A stretch of 64,000 nt of DNA from Arthrobacter oryzae (GCF_030812315.1 NZ_JAUSSM010000004.1:124001-188000), one strand, 5' to 3'; counted from the first letter of the stretch, positions 52,372-61,927 are shown. Notes: generated by a model not told the origin, from the letters alone. Made by a program: numbers and translations.

Positions 52372-52875
52372 ATGACCATCCCGAACCCGCGCACCCTGGA
52401 TTCCCTCGACGGCAGGATCATCCTGGCCCTCGACAAGGATCCCGAAGCCAGCGCCCTGGCACTCTCGCGGACGCTCGGCGTCGCACGCAACACCGTCCAC
52501 GCCCGGCTGGCACGGCTGGAGCGCAGCGGCGCCCTCCGCTCCTTCAGCCGCAGGCTGGATCCCGCCGCGCTGGGCTATGACCTGATGGCCTTCCTCTCCC
52601 TGTCCATCAGCCAGACGAGGACAGGTGCGGTGGAAGACGGGCTCGCCGCCATTCCGGAAGTCATCGAGGTGCACGCCACCACCGGGGACGCGGACCTCAT
52701 GGCCAAGGTGGTGGCACGCAGTACGGCCGATCTCTACCGCATCACCAACGAGATCCTGGAAATCGAGGGGATCCAGCGGACCAGTACCGCCATTTCCGTG
52801 CTGGAACTCATGCCGCCCCGCTACGACGGCCTCCTGAGCCGGCTGTCCGAGCACGAATCCCGCACTTCCCACTAA
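52372..52875 (+). CDS. Lrp/AsnC family regulator
   Basis: A 167-residue protein with an N-terminal helix-turn-helix (LALSRTLGVARNTVHARLAR, residues 27-46) and a C-terminal ligand-sensing RAM domain (VHATTGDADLMAKVVARS). It probably senses the amino acid handled by the divergent aminotransferase/permease genes and also controls the TPP enzyme downstream. Confidence 0.92.
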   Translation: MTIPNPRTLDSLDGRIILALDKDPEASALALSRTLGVARNTVHARLARLERSGALRSFSRRLDPAALGYDLMAFLSLSISQTRTGAVEDGLAAIPEVIEVHATTGDADLMAKVVARSTADLYRITNEILEIEGIQRTSTAISVLELMPPRYDGLLSRLSEHESRTSH

Positions 52876-52995
52876 GCGCGGGTGATGCGCGCCACAGGTG
52901 CGCATATTTTCACTTCTTCCCGCCTTCTCCTGCCAAATATCCCAACCAAAATTCACTCTCTTGCCTATCTGTGAACCAGCCCACAAGATTCCTGC

Positions 52996-54669
52996 ATGAC
53001 TACTCTTACCGTCTCCGGCCGCGTGGCACATGTTCTCAGCAGCTACCTCAGCGACGTGTTCGGCGTCATGGGCAACGGGAATGTCTACTTCCTGGACGCC
53101 GCGGAAAAGCTGGGCCTCCGCTTCTCCGCCGTCCGGCATGAGGGCGCCGCTATCGCCGCGGCCGACGCCTACTACCGGACGTCGGGACGCCTCGCAGCAG
53201 GCACCACCACCTACGGCCCGGGCTACACCAACGCACTCACGGCACTGGCCGAGGCGGTCCAGGCCCAGATCCCCGTGGTGCTGGTCACCGGGGACGCGCC
53301 GAGCAGCGGCGCCCGGCCGCAGGACGTGGACCAAACGGCAATCGCCGCGGGCCTCGGCGCGGCCACCTTCACCGTCACCCGCGACGCCGCAGGCTCCATC
53401 ACGCAGCAGGCGGTGGAATACGCGCTCACAAAGCGCACCGCCGTCGTGATTGCCATTCCGTACGACCTCGCGGCACTCGAGGCTGCGGACGAGGAACTTC
53501 CGGTGCCATTGGCACCCAAGGTGACGGACGACGTCGACGGCGGCCTCGGGCAGGTGGCCCGGCTGCTCGCCGGGGCGAAGCGGCCGCTGATCCTCGCTGG
53601 CCGCGGTGCGCATCTTGCCGGTGCCGGCCCGGATCTCCGGGAGCTCGCCGACCGGCTGGGCGCGCTGACCGCCGGAACCACGCTGGCGCTCAACCTGCTC
53701 CAGGGTGAGGGATACCTCGGCGTCGCCGGCGGCTTCGGCACGGACATCGCGGCCGGGCTCATGGGTGAGGCCGATGTGGTTCTCGTAGCCGGGGCAAGCC
53801 TGAGCCCCTTCACCATGCGGTTCGGGCACCTGCTCGGCCCGGACAGCACCGTCATCCAGATCGACGCCGCCCTGCAGCCGACGCACCCCCGGGTGGATAC
53901 GTTCGTCACCGCGGACGTGAAGTCTGCCGCGGGACGCATCCTGGGGATCCTGGATGGCCCGGCCTCACCGACCGCCAGCCGCCCAGAAGCCTGGCGCGCT
54001 GAAGCCCGCAGGCGCCTGGCCGAAGGACCGGGGCACCACCCCGGCTCCGCCGAGACGCCGGACGGACGGCTGGACCCGCGCCTCCTCGCCAGGGCACTGG
54101 ATGACATGCTGCCGGAGCGCCGCACGGTGGTCCAGGACGGAGGGCACTTCCTCGGCTGGGCACCCATGTATTGGCGCATCCCGCGGCCACAGGACCTGGT
54201 CATGGTGGGGACCGCCTACCAGACCATCGGGCTGGGCCTTGCCAGCGCCGTCGGGGCAGCCCGCGCCGTGGAGGACGGCCGCACCCTGGTGCTGGCCTCC
54301 GGCGACGGCGGTTTCCTGATGGGCCTGTCCGACCTCGAATCGCTCATTGGTGCGGCGAGCAGCGCCGTCGTTGTCATCTACAACGATGCCGCCTATGGAG
54401 CCGAGATCCACCAGTACGGCTCCCAGGGCCTGACCGAAAAGCCCATGCTGATCCCCGAGGTGGACTTCAGCGGCGTCGCCCGCGCGCTCGGTGCCGAGTC
54501 GGCGATCATCCGCTCGCTGGCGGACCTTTCCGCCCTCAAGGACTGGCTCGACGCCGGCGCCAAAGGCACCTTCGTGGCCGACTGCCGGATCACGTCGAGC
54601 GTCCGGGCCCCGTGGCTGAGCGAATGGATGCAGGCCAAGCAGGAGGCGACGGCGGCGGTGGCGGGGTAG
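52996..54669 (+). CDS. Thiamine-pyrophosphate-dependent decarboxylase/synthase
   Basis: A 557-residue TPP enzyme of the acetolactate synthase/decarboxylase family. The N-terminal domain has the catalytic Glu in VRHEGAAIAAADAY (Glu 49); a central FAD-like or Rossmann-type domain covers about 185-330; the TPP motif GDGGFLMGLSDLESL begins near 436 and ends in YNDAAYGAE. The exact substrate is unclear: acetolactate synthase-like or 2-oxo-acid decarboxylase. The latter fits the neighbouring aminotransferase, which would make 2-oxo acids. Confidence 0.88.
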   Translation: MTTLTVSGRVAHVLSSYLSDVFGVMGNGNVYFLDAAEKLGLRFSAVRHEGAAIAAADAYYRTSGRLAAGTTTYGPGYTNALTALAEAVQAQIPVVLVTGDAPSSGARPQDVDQTAIAAGLGAATFTVTRDAAGSITQQAVEYALTKRTAVVIAIPYDLAALEAADEELPVPLAPKVTDDVDGGLGQVARLLAGAKRPLILAGRGAHLAGAGPDLRELADRLGALTAGTTLALNLLQGEGYLGVAGGFGTDIAAGLMGEADVVLVAGASLSPFTMRFGHLLGPDSTVIQIDAALQPTHPRVDTFVTADVKSAAGRILGILDGPASPTASRPEAWRAEARRRLAEGPGHHPGSAETPDGRLDPRLLARALDDMLPERRTVVQDGGHFLGWAPMYWRIPRPQDLVMVGTAYQTIGLGLASAVGAARAVEDGRTLVLASGDGGFLMGLSDLESLIGAASSAVVVIYNDAAYGAEIHQYGSQGLTEKPMLIPEVDFSGVARALGAESAIIRSLADLSALKDWLDAGAKGTFVADCRITSSVRAPWLSEWMQAKQEATAAVAG

Positions 54670-54685
54670 TTGCCCGGCTGGCACG

Positions 54686-54732
54686 AAAAAGGAGGCCGAC
54701 GGCGACACTGGGTGTCGCCGTCGGCCTCCTTT
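54686..54732. terminator. Strong bidirectional terminator
   Basis: A perfect stem of about 22 bp (AAAAGGAGGCCGACGGCGAC and its complement) with a 3-base loop, flanked by A/T runs on both sides, lies between the convergent genes ending at 54669 and 54774. Confidence 0.9.
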
Positions 54733-54773
54733 TAAGCCCGCGGTGGTGCTATCCCGTGCAGGGCGCTGGGGCT

Positions 54774-55061
54774 CTATGCCGCCCTTGGAAGCGATACGTA
54801 GCTGCCCTCGATGACGCTGGCGGCAACAACGGGAGTGCCGTCTACTGTGACATAGCTGCCACGGGTGACGGGAGCCAGGTTTCGGGCGCCAGCGACGGTG
54901 ACGTAGCTGCCCTCGACGCCGGCGGGGACGCTGCCGGCGGGGAGAGTCACGTAGCTGCCGCCACGCACTGCGGTGTCAGCGGCAGTGCTAGCGGTAGCGG
55001 CCGTAAGGGTGGATTCGGCGGTGGATGAGGAGGCTTCGGGGCGTTTGGTCAGCAAAGTCAT
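54774..55061 (-). CDS. Small GSYV-repeat protein
   Basis: A 95-residue protein; the ATG at 55061 is preceded by GGAGAA. After a Ser/Thr/Ala-rich N-terminus it contains four copies of a GSYV(T/S)(L/V) motif spaced about 16-21 residues (GGSYVTLPAG, EGSYVTVAG, RGSYVTVDG, EGSYVSLPR). No signal peptide or membrane helix. A short repeat-strand structure is implied. Family and function unknown; I recall similar small repeat proteins in related actinobacteria. Confidence 0.75.
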   Translation of the reverse strand: MTLLTKRPEASSSTAESTLTAATASTAADTAVRGGSYVTLPAGSVPAGVEGSYVTVAGARNLAPVTRGSYVTVDGTPVVAASVIEGSYVSLPRAA

Positions 55062-55644
55062 GGGTTCTCCGTGGGGTTTCGGGATGAGGGCTATACAGGT
55101 TCTTGTGCCGCTCAAGCAGGAGGGCGGTTACGCGTTGTGTCGCTTGCCCCGCTGGCCCGGGTGTCTTCACCGGTGCGGTACTCAAGGGCTACGGCGGCCT
55201 GTGCTTAACTTTACAGGCTTATCGTGAGCTACTCAAAATAACATGGGAAGACTCACGTCATAAGCCAGGCGTTTGACCAGAACGGGGTGAGGGAAAGATC
55301 AGCGCAGAATTGCCTCAAGAACGAATCTTTCAATCCCCCTGAGGTCCGGCGTCTTGTTCGCTCCGATCGTGCCGCCGAATCGTGGGGATGGCTACCTCAT
55401 CTTCACCGACACTTCCGGGGGGAGGCATTGGTACGGGCAGCGACGCCATCACCGCCTCCTACTTTCCGACGCCGACAACTGCGACTAGCCCTTGGCTGGG
55501 CCTCCCATAACCGTGGAGGAGCCGCTCGCCTAGTATTCGCTGGTGCCTGTGCTGGGCTGGCCGCCACCCTGTGGCCGCTTCCGCGGACCGTCTGGCTGCT
55601 CATCTCAGCCCTGCGCCATGGCTCACCCGGCGTACCCTGAAATC
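55062..55644. other. Long intergenic region
   Basis: No convincing gene. Frames crossing it lack ribosome binding sites or sit in low-complexity Arg/Pro-rich register. No repeat or tRNA-like fold recognised. Confidence 0.4.
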
Positions 55645-56157
55645 ATGGCAGCCGACGGCAGGTCTCCACGCATCTTGGCGGAACGCGTGAAGGCGGCTTA
55701 CGAAAACCTTCCCCTGCCGCCGCCCGTTGTGGCCGCGATGGCCCTTGATCTCCTCCTTGCCCGGCTCCGGCCCATGCCGCTTCCCGGCCCCCGATCCGTT
55801 CACAGGATGGCGGGTGCGGGACTGGTGGTGGCCGGCGCCGGCCTGAATGTCTGGGCCCTGGCTGAACGTCGACGGCGCTCGTCGGATCCCTTTGAGCTGG
55901 AGCGGCCGGAGGATGTGGTGGACACCGGACCCTATGCGATCACCCGCCATCCCATGTACGTGGGCTGGTGGCTCATGCAACTCGGTGCGGGCACCTTGGC
56001 CAGCTCCTCCTGGGCTCTCGCGCTGCTGCCGGCCGAGCTGCTGATGGAGCACCGGTTTGTCCTCGAGGAAGAGGCCGCGCTCGCGCAGCTGTTTCCGCAG
56101 TCCTATCCGGACTACGCGAAAAAAGTGCCACGCTACCTTTGGCTCCCCCGCATGTAG
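55645..56157 (+). CDS. Isoprenylcysteine carboxyl methyltransferase-family protein
   Basis: A roughly 170-residue membrane protein; the start is uncertain (ATG at 55645 or 55618; the frame is open to 55543). The C-terminal half carries the ICMT/PEMT signature GPYAITRHPMYVGWWLMQLG, then LLMEHRFVLEEEAALAQLF and YPDYAKKVPRYL. It would methylate a lipid or a small hydrophobic acceptor using SAM; the substrate is unknown. Confidence 0.85.
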   Translation: MAADGRSPRILAERVKAAYENLPLPPPVVAAMALDLLLARLRPMPLPGPRSVHRMAGAGLVVAGAGLNVWALAERRRRSSDPFELERPEDVVDTGPYAITRHPMYVGWWLMQLGAGTLASSSWALALLPAELLMEHRFVLEEEAALAQLFPQSYPDYAKKVPRYLWLPRM

Positions 56158-56278
56158 GTTCGTTCGGCTGGGACTCACCGCGCCGCCGTCGTACGCCTCC
56201 AGACAAGGCCCGGCCCTGGTTGGCGGGTCTGCACTGGGGCTTGGAGAATTCACAGGTCCGCCGCCTAACATGGCCAAC

Positions 56279-57235
56279 ATGAAAGCTGCCCGGGACGCCC
56301 GCTCTGCCGCTGTGGTGATTAATGCCGGATCACGCCGAGGGGCGGCACACGAACTTGCGGTGGACACAATGCGAAAGGCAGGCGTGCCCATCTCCTCCGT
56401 GCACCACGTGCTGTCCGGGGGCGAGCTGGCCGCGACCCTTGACCGGGTGCTTGCGGACGGGCACGACCTGGTGGTTGTCGGCGGCGGCGACGGGACCGTG
56501 TCCTACGCCGCCGGTCGCGTTGCCGGCACCAACGTTGCGCTCGGCGTTCTTCCGCTGGGCACCGCCAACGACTTCGCCCGCACGCTGGAGATACCGAACA
56601 ATCTGGCCGAGGCGTGCGGCACCGTCGCCGACGGAAAGGTGGTGGACATCGACCTCGGCCGGGCCAACGGCGAGCCATTTCTCAACGTCGCGTCCGTGGG
56701 CCTGTCGGTGGCTGTGACGGAGGCTCTGAGCCCCCGCTTGAAGCGGTACATCGGGCCGTTGGCGTACAGCATCGCCACGCTGCGGGCCTATGCCCGGCAC
56801 AAGCCGTTCCGGGCCCGTCTCGAGTTCCCCGAGGGCGACCACGAGCCGATGGAACTGGAAACCCTGCTTCAGGTAGCGGTCGGCAACGGCCGGCACTACG
56901 GCGGCGGCAACACGGTCTCCCCCACCGCAGGGATCGATGACCACATCCTTGACATCTACGCCATCCTGGCCGGCCCGCTCCGGGAGCACGTGAGTATCGC
57001 GCGGTTACTCAAAGACGGAAGCTTCATCGAACACGACAAGGTGTACCACCTGACCAGCCGGCATGTCCGGCTGGTCACTGAGCCGCCGCTGCCGGTAAAC
57101 CTCGACGGCGAGATCGCGACGGTCACGCCCACCGACTTCACCATCCAGCGCAACGCCGTCCACGTTGTGGTGCCCCAGAGCAGCACCAGCGCGTTGTTCG
57201 ACGGACCTGGCGCCGCGGACTGGCCGCCGTCGTGA
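56279..57235 (+). CDS. Diacylglycerol/lipid kinase (YegS-like)
   Basis: A 318-residue lipid kinase with the catalytic VVGGGDGTVSYAAG near residue 67 and LPLGTANDFARTLE near 90, the two motifs of the DAGK catalytic family. The C-terminal beta-sandwich (VGNGRHYGGGNTVSP, TEPPLPVNLDGE) matches YegS/BmrU-type lipid kinases. It probably phosphorylates diacylglycerol or a related lipid. Start at ATG 56279 or 56270. Confidence 0.9.
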   Translation: MKAARDARSAAVVINAGSRRGAAHELAVDTMRKAGVPISSVHHVLSGGELAATLDRVLADGHDLVVVGGGDGTVSYAAGRVAGTNVALGVLPLGTANDFARTLEIPNNLAEACGTVADGKVVDIDLGRANGEPFLNVASVGLSVAVTEALSPRLKRYIGPLAYSIATLRAYARHKPFRARLEFPEGDHEPMELETLLQVAVGNGRHYGGGNTVSPTAGIDDHILDIYAILAGPLREHVSIARLLKDGSFIEHDKVYHLTSRHVRLVTEPPLPVNLDGEIATVTPTDFTIQRNAVHVVVPQSSTSALFDGPGAADWPPS

Positions 57236-57258
57236 TTCCCGACGGTGGAAGGTTGTGA

Positions 57259-58464
57259 TTAGCGGCGAACGAGCCGCCACAGCGACGTGACCTCGGCCGT
57301 GCGCGCCTCGAACAGGGGATCGTCGCGGTCCGATGCCTTCGGATGCGTTGGCTTGGTGTCCAGCCGTTCCACCACCTTCAGCCCGGCCGCCGTGATGACG
57401 GTCAGCAGATCCTCACGCGTCCGCAGGCCAAGGTGCTCGGCCAGGTCGGAGAGGACAAGCCAGGCCTCACCGCCCGGTTCCAGATGGTCGGTGAGCCCGT
57501 TCAGGAAGCGGAACAGCATCCTGCTCCCGGGGTCGTAGACGGCGTTGTCCAGGGTGGAGTGCGGCGTGGCCGGAATCCAGGGCGGGTTGCACACGATGAG
57601 GGGTGCCCGCCCGGGCGGGAACATGTCGGTCAGGACGGCCTCAGCACGGTCCTGGACGCCGAGGTTCCGGAAATTCTCAGCGGCGCAGGCAATGGCACGC
57701 GGTTCATTGTCCGTCGCCACCACGCGCTGGACGCCACGGCGGGCGAGGACGGCAGCGAGCACCCCGGTGCCGGTGCCGACGTCGAACGCCAGCGTGTCAG
57801 AGGGCAGCGCAGCGGCGGCCACGAGATCCACATACTCGCTCCGGGTGGGGAAGAACGTGCCATAGTGCGGGTGGATGCGGCCCTGCAGGGCATCGACGTG
57901 GACGCCATTCCGCCGCCACTCGTGGGCGCCAACGGCCCCGACAAGCTCATGCAGGGACACAATGGAAGGTTCACCGATATCGCCGTACGCTTCAGCGGCG
58001 GCCTGGGCGATGTCCGGTGCGCGGCGCAGCGGCACCACCGGGCCCGGATCAAGGGGAATCAGCAGCAGGCCGAGAACGCGTGCACGATGCGAGCGGGACT
58101 GACGGTGCCGATAGAACTTATCGGCCGGAGTTGCTGCGGTCTCTTTCTTTCCGGCGCCTATCCGCCGGTCCATGGCGTTGAGGATCTGCCGTGCGTTGTG
58201 GAAGTCACCGTGCCAGAGCATCGCGATCCCCTGTGACGCCATCCGGTTCGCATCATCGGCCGTGAGGGAGTCGGAGACCACTTCGACGCGCGTCGGCGCC
58301 GGCCTGCCGTTCGCCGAACGCCATCGCGCGGTCATGTTCTCACCAGCCTCGGCCCAGGTCACGACCGCGGGATCATCCACCGCAACTCCGCGTGAGGGCT
58401 TGAGGACCGACGTCGGGATTCCCACGGGAGCTGGCGTGTCGGTAGTGATAAAGATCCATTCCAA
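57259..58464 (-). CDS. SAM-dependent methyltransferase (HemK/RlmG-like)
   Basis: A 401-residue protein. Residues 225-330 carry the SAM-binding motif DVGTGTGVLAAVLARRG, the acidic ATDNEPRAI, and the target-binding NPPWIPATP near 303, typical of N5/N6 methyltransferases that modify glutamine or nucleic acid bases. The N-terminal 200 residues are less typical. The terminal segment DTKPTHPKASDRD may help bind the acceptor. The start has no clear ribosome binding site. Confidence 0.88.
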   Translation of the reverse strand: MEWIFITTDTPAPVGIPTSVLKPSRGVAVDDPAVVTWAEAGENMTARWRSANGRPAPTRVEVVSDSLTADDANRMASQGIAMLWHGDFHNARQILNAMDRRIGAGKKETAATPADKFYRHRQSRSHRARVLGLLLIPLDPGPVVPLRRAPDIAQAAAEAYGDIGEPSIVSLHELVGAVGAHEWRRNGVHVDALQGRIHPHYGTFFPTRSEYVDLVAAAALPSDTLAFDVGTGTGVLAAVLARRGVQRVVATDNEPRAIACAAENFRNLGVQDRAEAVLTDMFPPGRAPLIVCNPPWIPATPHSTLDNAVYDPGSRMLFRFLNGLTDHLEPGGEAWLVLSDLAEHLGLRTREDLLTVITAAGLKVVERLDTKPTHPKASDRDDPLFEARTAEVTSLWRLVRR

Positions 58465-58764
58465 GCGTCAGAGGAGCCGATCGGCGACTGACGATTGCGG
58501 CGGTGATTCGACAACGTGGATGGCGACGGCCCAGGATTCCGGACCGTCATCCGGCCGCGAACCGAGCTTGGTTGATGGCCGCTGTAGCCATTCAACCTGC
58601 ATTGTCAGGATACAGGTGTGCCGTCGGAGTACCGAAGGTCACCGCCGCGCATGGAGGCGGCGCGGGCGTTCCAGCGGGAGGGGCGGGAGGCGTAGCCGCC
58701 GCACCCAAGCCGCTGGCCGCCGTCGTACTTCCCACTGTTGTCACGGCGCGTCATTCGTCGGCCT
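58465..58764. other. Intergenic region
   Basis: No supported gene, repeat or RNA. The segment near 58660-58760 is GC-rich and carries only low-complexity frames. Confidence 0.4.
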
Positions 58765-59151
58765 TCACCCAACAGGCGATCCGACCCGGAGAACTCCGGC
58801 TACGTGCCGCGGGAACTGGTCCAGGGCCTCCCCCGCCTCCCGGTACCACTGCGTCACGACCGCCGGGGGCTGGCCCAGGGCCATCGCGTTGCTGAACGAC
58901 TCGAGCCACGACCCGGACCGTGCCAGGTGCTCGCTGATCACGGCCATGTGGTTGGCCATGGATTCCGCGTCGGCATGGACCTGAAGGCACGTGATCTGCC
59001 GGCCCGGTTCATCGGCGAAGAACTGGAACACAAGCATCCTGGGCTCACGGCTCTCCACCAGGCGCGCCACCTCGCGGCAAGCCTCAAGAGCTTCATCGAG
59101 GTGCCCGTCGCGCACGGTATAAGTGCTCAAGTAGACAAACGGCTCGTACAT
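58765..59151 (-). CDS. ABM-like small protein
   Basis: A 128-residue protein. The frame is open to 59250, but the ATG at 59151 has AGGAGG upstream. The beginning YEPFVYLSTYTVRDGHLDEA and FQFFADEPGRQITCLQVHAD resemble antibiotic-biosynthesis monooxygenase-type ferredoxin-like folds. It is divergent from the LuxR regulator, which may control it. Confidence 0.75.
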   Translation of the reverse strand: MYEPFVYLSTYTVRDGHLDEALEACREVARLVESREPRMLVFQFFADEPGRQITCLQVHADAESMANHMAVISEHLARSGSWLESFSNAMALGQPPAVVTQWYREAGEALDQFPRHVAGVLRVGSPVG

Positions 59152-59308
59152 GATGTCCTCCTGAATTGAGTGATCCGCACCGTGCGGACCACTTTCAGGA
59201 TCCCGCCGACGCGTCACCCAAACATCGGCAGTTCGCGCCAGCTCCGACATCCGCCACTGGGTAGTTATGCCCAGTCCAACGATGCATAGTGGTGATCAGG
59301 AGGTTGAC

Positions 59309-60964
59309 GTGGCCGACGACGCAAATCACATCACGCGGGCCCGGGCGTTCCACAAAGCGTCCGCCTGGCATCAGGCATGCGACGAGTACCGCGCCGCCGG
59401 CGGGCTCGCGGGGCTGGATATCGAAGATGTTGAATGCTTCGCAGAGTGCGCACAAATCGCAGGGCTCCGCGACGACGCGCTTGCCGCGCTGGTGCATTCC
59501 TTCGAGGCGCGGGCCGCGAACGGCCAGGTCCGTCCCGCGCTCGCCTCCGCTTTCTGGCTGTGGGAGGCTTACAACCTCAACGGCGAGTTCGCCCAGGCCA
59601 ACGGCTGGATGGCACGGGCCCGTGAACTCGGCCCGGACGACCCCGGCGAAGAGTCCGGCTGGCTGCTCATCACCACGGCATACGGCCGGATCGCCGCGGG
59701 TGCCCATGACGAGGCCCTGAAGCTCCTCGCCCGTGCCCGCGAAGGGGCCGCAAAAGTGCACGACGGCGACCAGCTCGCCTTCGCGACGCTCCTCACCGGC
59801 CGCGCCCTGGTCCGGTCCGGCCGCCTCACGGAAGGACTGGACTGGCTCGACGATGCGATGCTCCGCGTACTGGCAGGAGAGACAACGCCACGGACCACAA
59901 GCCTGCTCTTCTGCGCAGCGATCGGCACCTGCCAAGTGGAGGCCCGCGACCTCTCGCGGGTCCGGGAATGGAGCGCTGCCCTCGGATCGTGGCTCGATAC
60001 GGTACCTCCATTCGGCGGGCCCTTCTACGGCAACTGCCTGACCTACCGGGCCGCGCACCTCCGCCTGGCAGGCCATTGGGCGGCTGCCATCACCCAACTG
60101 GAGGAGGCATGCCGGAGCCTGGCCGAGGGAGCAGGTGCCCGCCTGGTTGGCCATCCGCGCTACGAGCTCGGTGAATCGCACCGTCTGCTCGGCAACTTCC
60201 CCGAAGCAGAGGCAGCCTACCGGGCTGCGGCATTCGCCGGAGGTCCGACGCAGCCAGGGCTAGCCCTGCTCAGGCTCAGCCTGGGAGACGTACCCGCGGC
60301 GGCAGCGGGCATACGGCGCGCGCTCGGCGAGTCTCTGGGGCCGAGTGCGCGGGTGGAGCTGCTTCCTGCGGCAGTGACCGTCCTCCTCGCGGCAGGGGCA
60401 GGCGGGGAAGCCGCGGCCGCCGCAGCCGAGCTGGGCAGCCTCGCCGAACATTTCGCTTCCGACAGCGTGCGTGCCGCCCACGCGCGGGCCCTTGGCGAAC
60501 AGGCTCTTGCCAATCATGAATGGCCGAAGGCGCTTCCCGAACTCCGACGGGCCGCCGGACTGTGGCGGAGTCTTGACGTCCCTTACGAGACGGCGCGTTG
60601 CTCGGTGCTCCTGGCCACCGCGTACCGGAGTGTGGGGGACGAAGAGGCGGCGGACCTTGAGCTCGAATCGGCGCGCGCGGTTTTCACGCGCCTCGGCGCC
60701 CATCCCGACCAGCAGGTGGTCGACGGAATGCTCCTTCACCCCAGCGTTCCGTTGCAGCATGGTCTGTCCCCCCGTGAGGTCCAGGTGCTCCGGTTGATCG
60801 TCCGGGGCCTGACCAACCGGGCAATTGGGGCGGAGCTGTTCCTCAGCGAGCGAACCGTCCAGCGCCACGTGAGCAATATCTTCGACAAGCTCGGCGTGAA
60901 CTCCCGGACGCAGGCGGCAACGCATGCCATCGACCGCGGAATCATCAGCATCGCCCAGCCCTGA
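59309..60964 (+). CDS. LuxR-type regulator with TPR-like repeats
   Basis: A 551-residue protein; the GTG at 59309 has CAGGAGG five bases upstream, better than the ATG at 59267. The N-terminal 470 residues are helical pairs of TPR type (YRAAGGLAGLDIED, AANGQVRPALASAFWLWEAY), without an obvious ATPase. The C-terminus is a LuxR helix-turn-helix (LSPREVQVLRLIVRGLTNRA, then SERTVQRHVSNIFDKLGVNS). It is likely an activator sensing a protein or small ligand. Confidence 0.9.
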   Translation: MADDANHITRARAFHKASAWHQACDEYRAAGGLAGLDIEDVECFAECAQIAGLRDDALAALVHSFEARAANGQVRPALASAFWLWEAYNLNGEFAQANGWMARARELGPDDPGEESGWLLITTAYGRIAAGAHDEALKLLARAREGAAKVHDGDQLAFATLLTGRALVRSGRLTEGLDWLDDAMLRVLAGETTPRTTSLLFCAAIGTCQVEARDLSRVREWSAALGSWLDTVPPFGGPFYGNCLTYRAAHLRLAGHWAAAITQLEEACRSLAEGAGARLVGHPRYELGESHRLLGNFPEAEAAYRAAAFAGGPTQPGLALLRLSLGDVPAAAAGIRRALGESLGPSARVELLPAAVTVLLAAGAGGEAAAAAAELGSLAEHFASDSVRAAHARALGEQALANHEWPKALPELRRAAGLWRSLDVPYETARCSVLLATAYRSVGDEEAADLELESARAVFTRLGAHPDQQVVDGMLLHPSVPLQHGLSPREVQVLRLIVRGLTNRAIGAELFLSERTVQRHVSNIFDKLGVNSRTQAATHAIDRGIISIAQP

Positions 60965-61169
60965 AGGCCAGTCCCGGGATCCGTGTCGTTTCTCCTAAGT
61001 CTCGCCGGTCACAGCCCCCATTGGTCGGAAAAGGCGCAAAAATCGGGGGAAATTGTGAAGGGACGAGGATCCTCCCGGGACTCTGGATCAGGGCCGCTGC
61101 CGGGCCTATATTGCTTAATACCCGGTTGCACGTCCGGTACAACCGGCCCGACGTGTCAAGGAGGACATG

Positions 61170-61445
61170 ATGAGCCCGCCACCCAAGCAGCCTATGACCG
61201 ACGACAGCATCAAGGTCCGGCAGGTCAGCCATTACCAGTTCTCCTGGGTGGCCGATGGCGCCGGGAAGCCAGGAACCTGGACCCTGCAGCTGGTTCTGGA
61301 TCAGGGGGCGTGGGAAGAGGTCCTGACCCTGGACGGGCAGGATGCCGAGAACCTCCAGAGTCTTCTTTCAGCCGCTGCCACCGTGTTCTACGACGTACCC
61401 CGGCGGACGCTGATGTTCGGGACCACAGCAGCAGGGCAGCGCTAG
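61170..61445 (+). CDS. Small hypothetical protein, 91 residues
   Basis: The ATG at 61170 follows AAGGAGG with five bases between; an ATG at 61167 is too close. The domain (QFSWVADGAGKPGTWTLQLV, then EEVLTLDGQDAENLQ) is a compact beta/alpha fold seen in actinobacterial small proteins. Function unknown. A terminator-like hairpin follows at 61519. Confidence 0.75.
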   Translation: MSPPPKQPMTDDSIKVRQVSHYQFSWVADGAGKPGTWTLQLVLDQGAWEEVLTLDGQDAENLQSLLSAAATVFYDVPRRTLMFGTTAAGQR

Positions 61446-61518
61446 ATTTCGCGGTGCCGGGGCTTGGACGGCCCGGCGGCGGTGGCCGGGCAGCTAGTGG
61501 TGCCTGCGCACACAACCG

Positions 61519-61553
61519 GCGGGCCGCCGTCGTAATTTGCGACGGCGGCCCGC
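61519..61553. terminator. Hairpin terminator
   Basis: GCGGGCCGCCGTCG and CGACGGCGGCCCGC form a 14-bp perfect stem around a TAATTTG loop between the convergent genes at 61445 and 61606. There is no T-tract. Confidence 0.65.
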
Positions 61554-61605
61554 AGGCAGGGTGCCGAACTCCCCTGGTGTCCCGGGGCTTTACTGTCCAG
61601 CGGCC

Positions 61606-61927
61606 CTACTGTCCCGGGGGCCGGTAGGACGGCGTCTTCTTGGCGGCCTCGTCGAGGTCTTCCACCTACCGGAGCGGCTTCAGGCGGACGTTGACGCTAC
61701 CCGTCGAATTGATCAGCAGCGACAGTGCTGCGGCACTGGCATCGTCCGGCGCCTCAAAAACGCCGAGGACGTCGTAGTAGCCCAAAGCGTAGTAGAAGCT
61801 CTCCAGCGTTCCTCCCACCGAGCCGAGGGCCTCCACCCAGGGCATCGCGCCGCTTGGTGCCGCCTTCCTGCATGAGCCCCTTGATTCCCTGGCCCACGTA
61901 CGTCGCTTCAAACAGATACTTCGGCAT
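61606..61927 (-). pseudogene. Broken GYD domain gene
   Basis: The ATG at 61927 has AGGAAGG upstream and begins MPKYLFEATYVGQGIKGLM, a typical GYD protein start, but this frame continues only to about 61843. The rest (VEALGSVGGTLESFYYAL, then PDDASAAALSLLINSTGSV) is in another frame, which ends at an in-frame TAG at 61666 and would otherwise continue as VEDLDEAAKKTPSY to 61606. So one frameshift, probably with a small deletion, and one stop have destroyed an intact 105-residue gene. Confidence 0.88.

Noticed and set aside
51176..52375. Plus-strand frame of 399 residues
   Set aside because: Antisense to the HisC-like aminotransferase, with no domain and His/Gly/Arg-rich composition.
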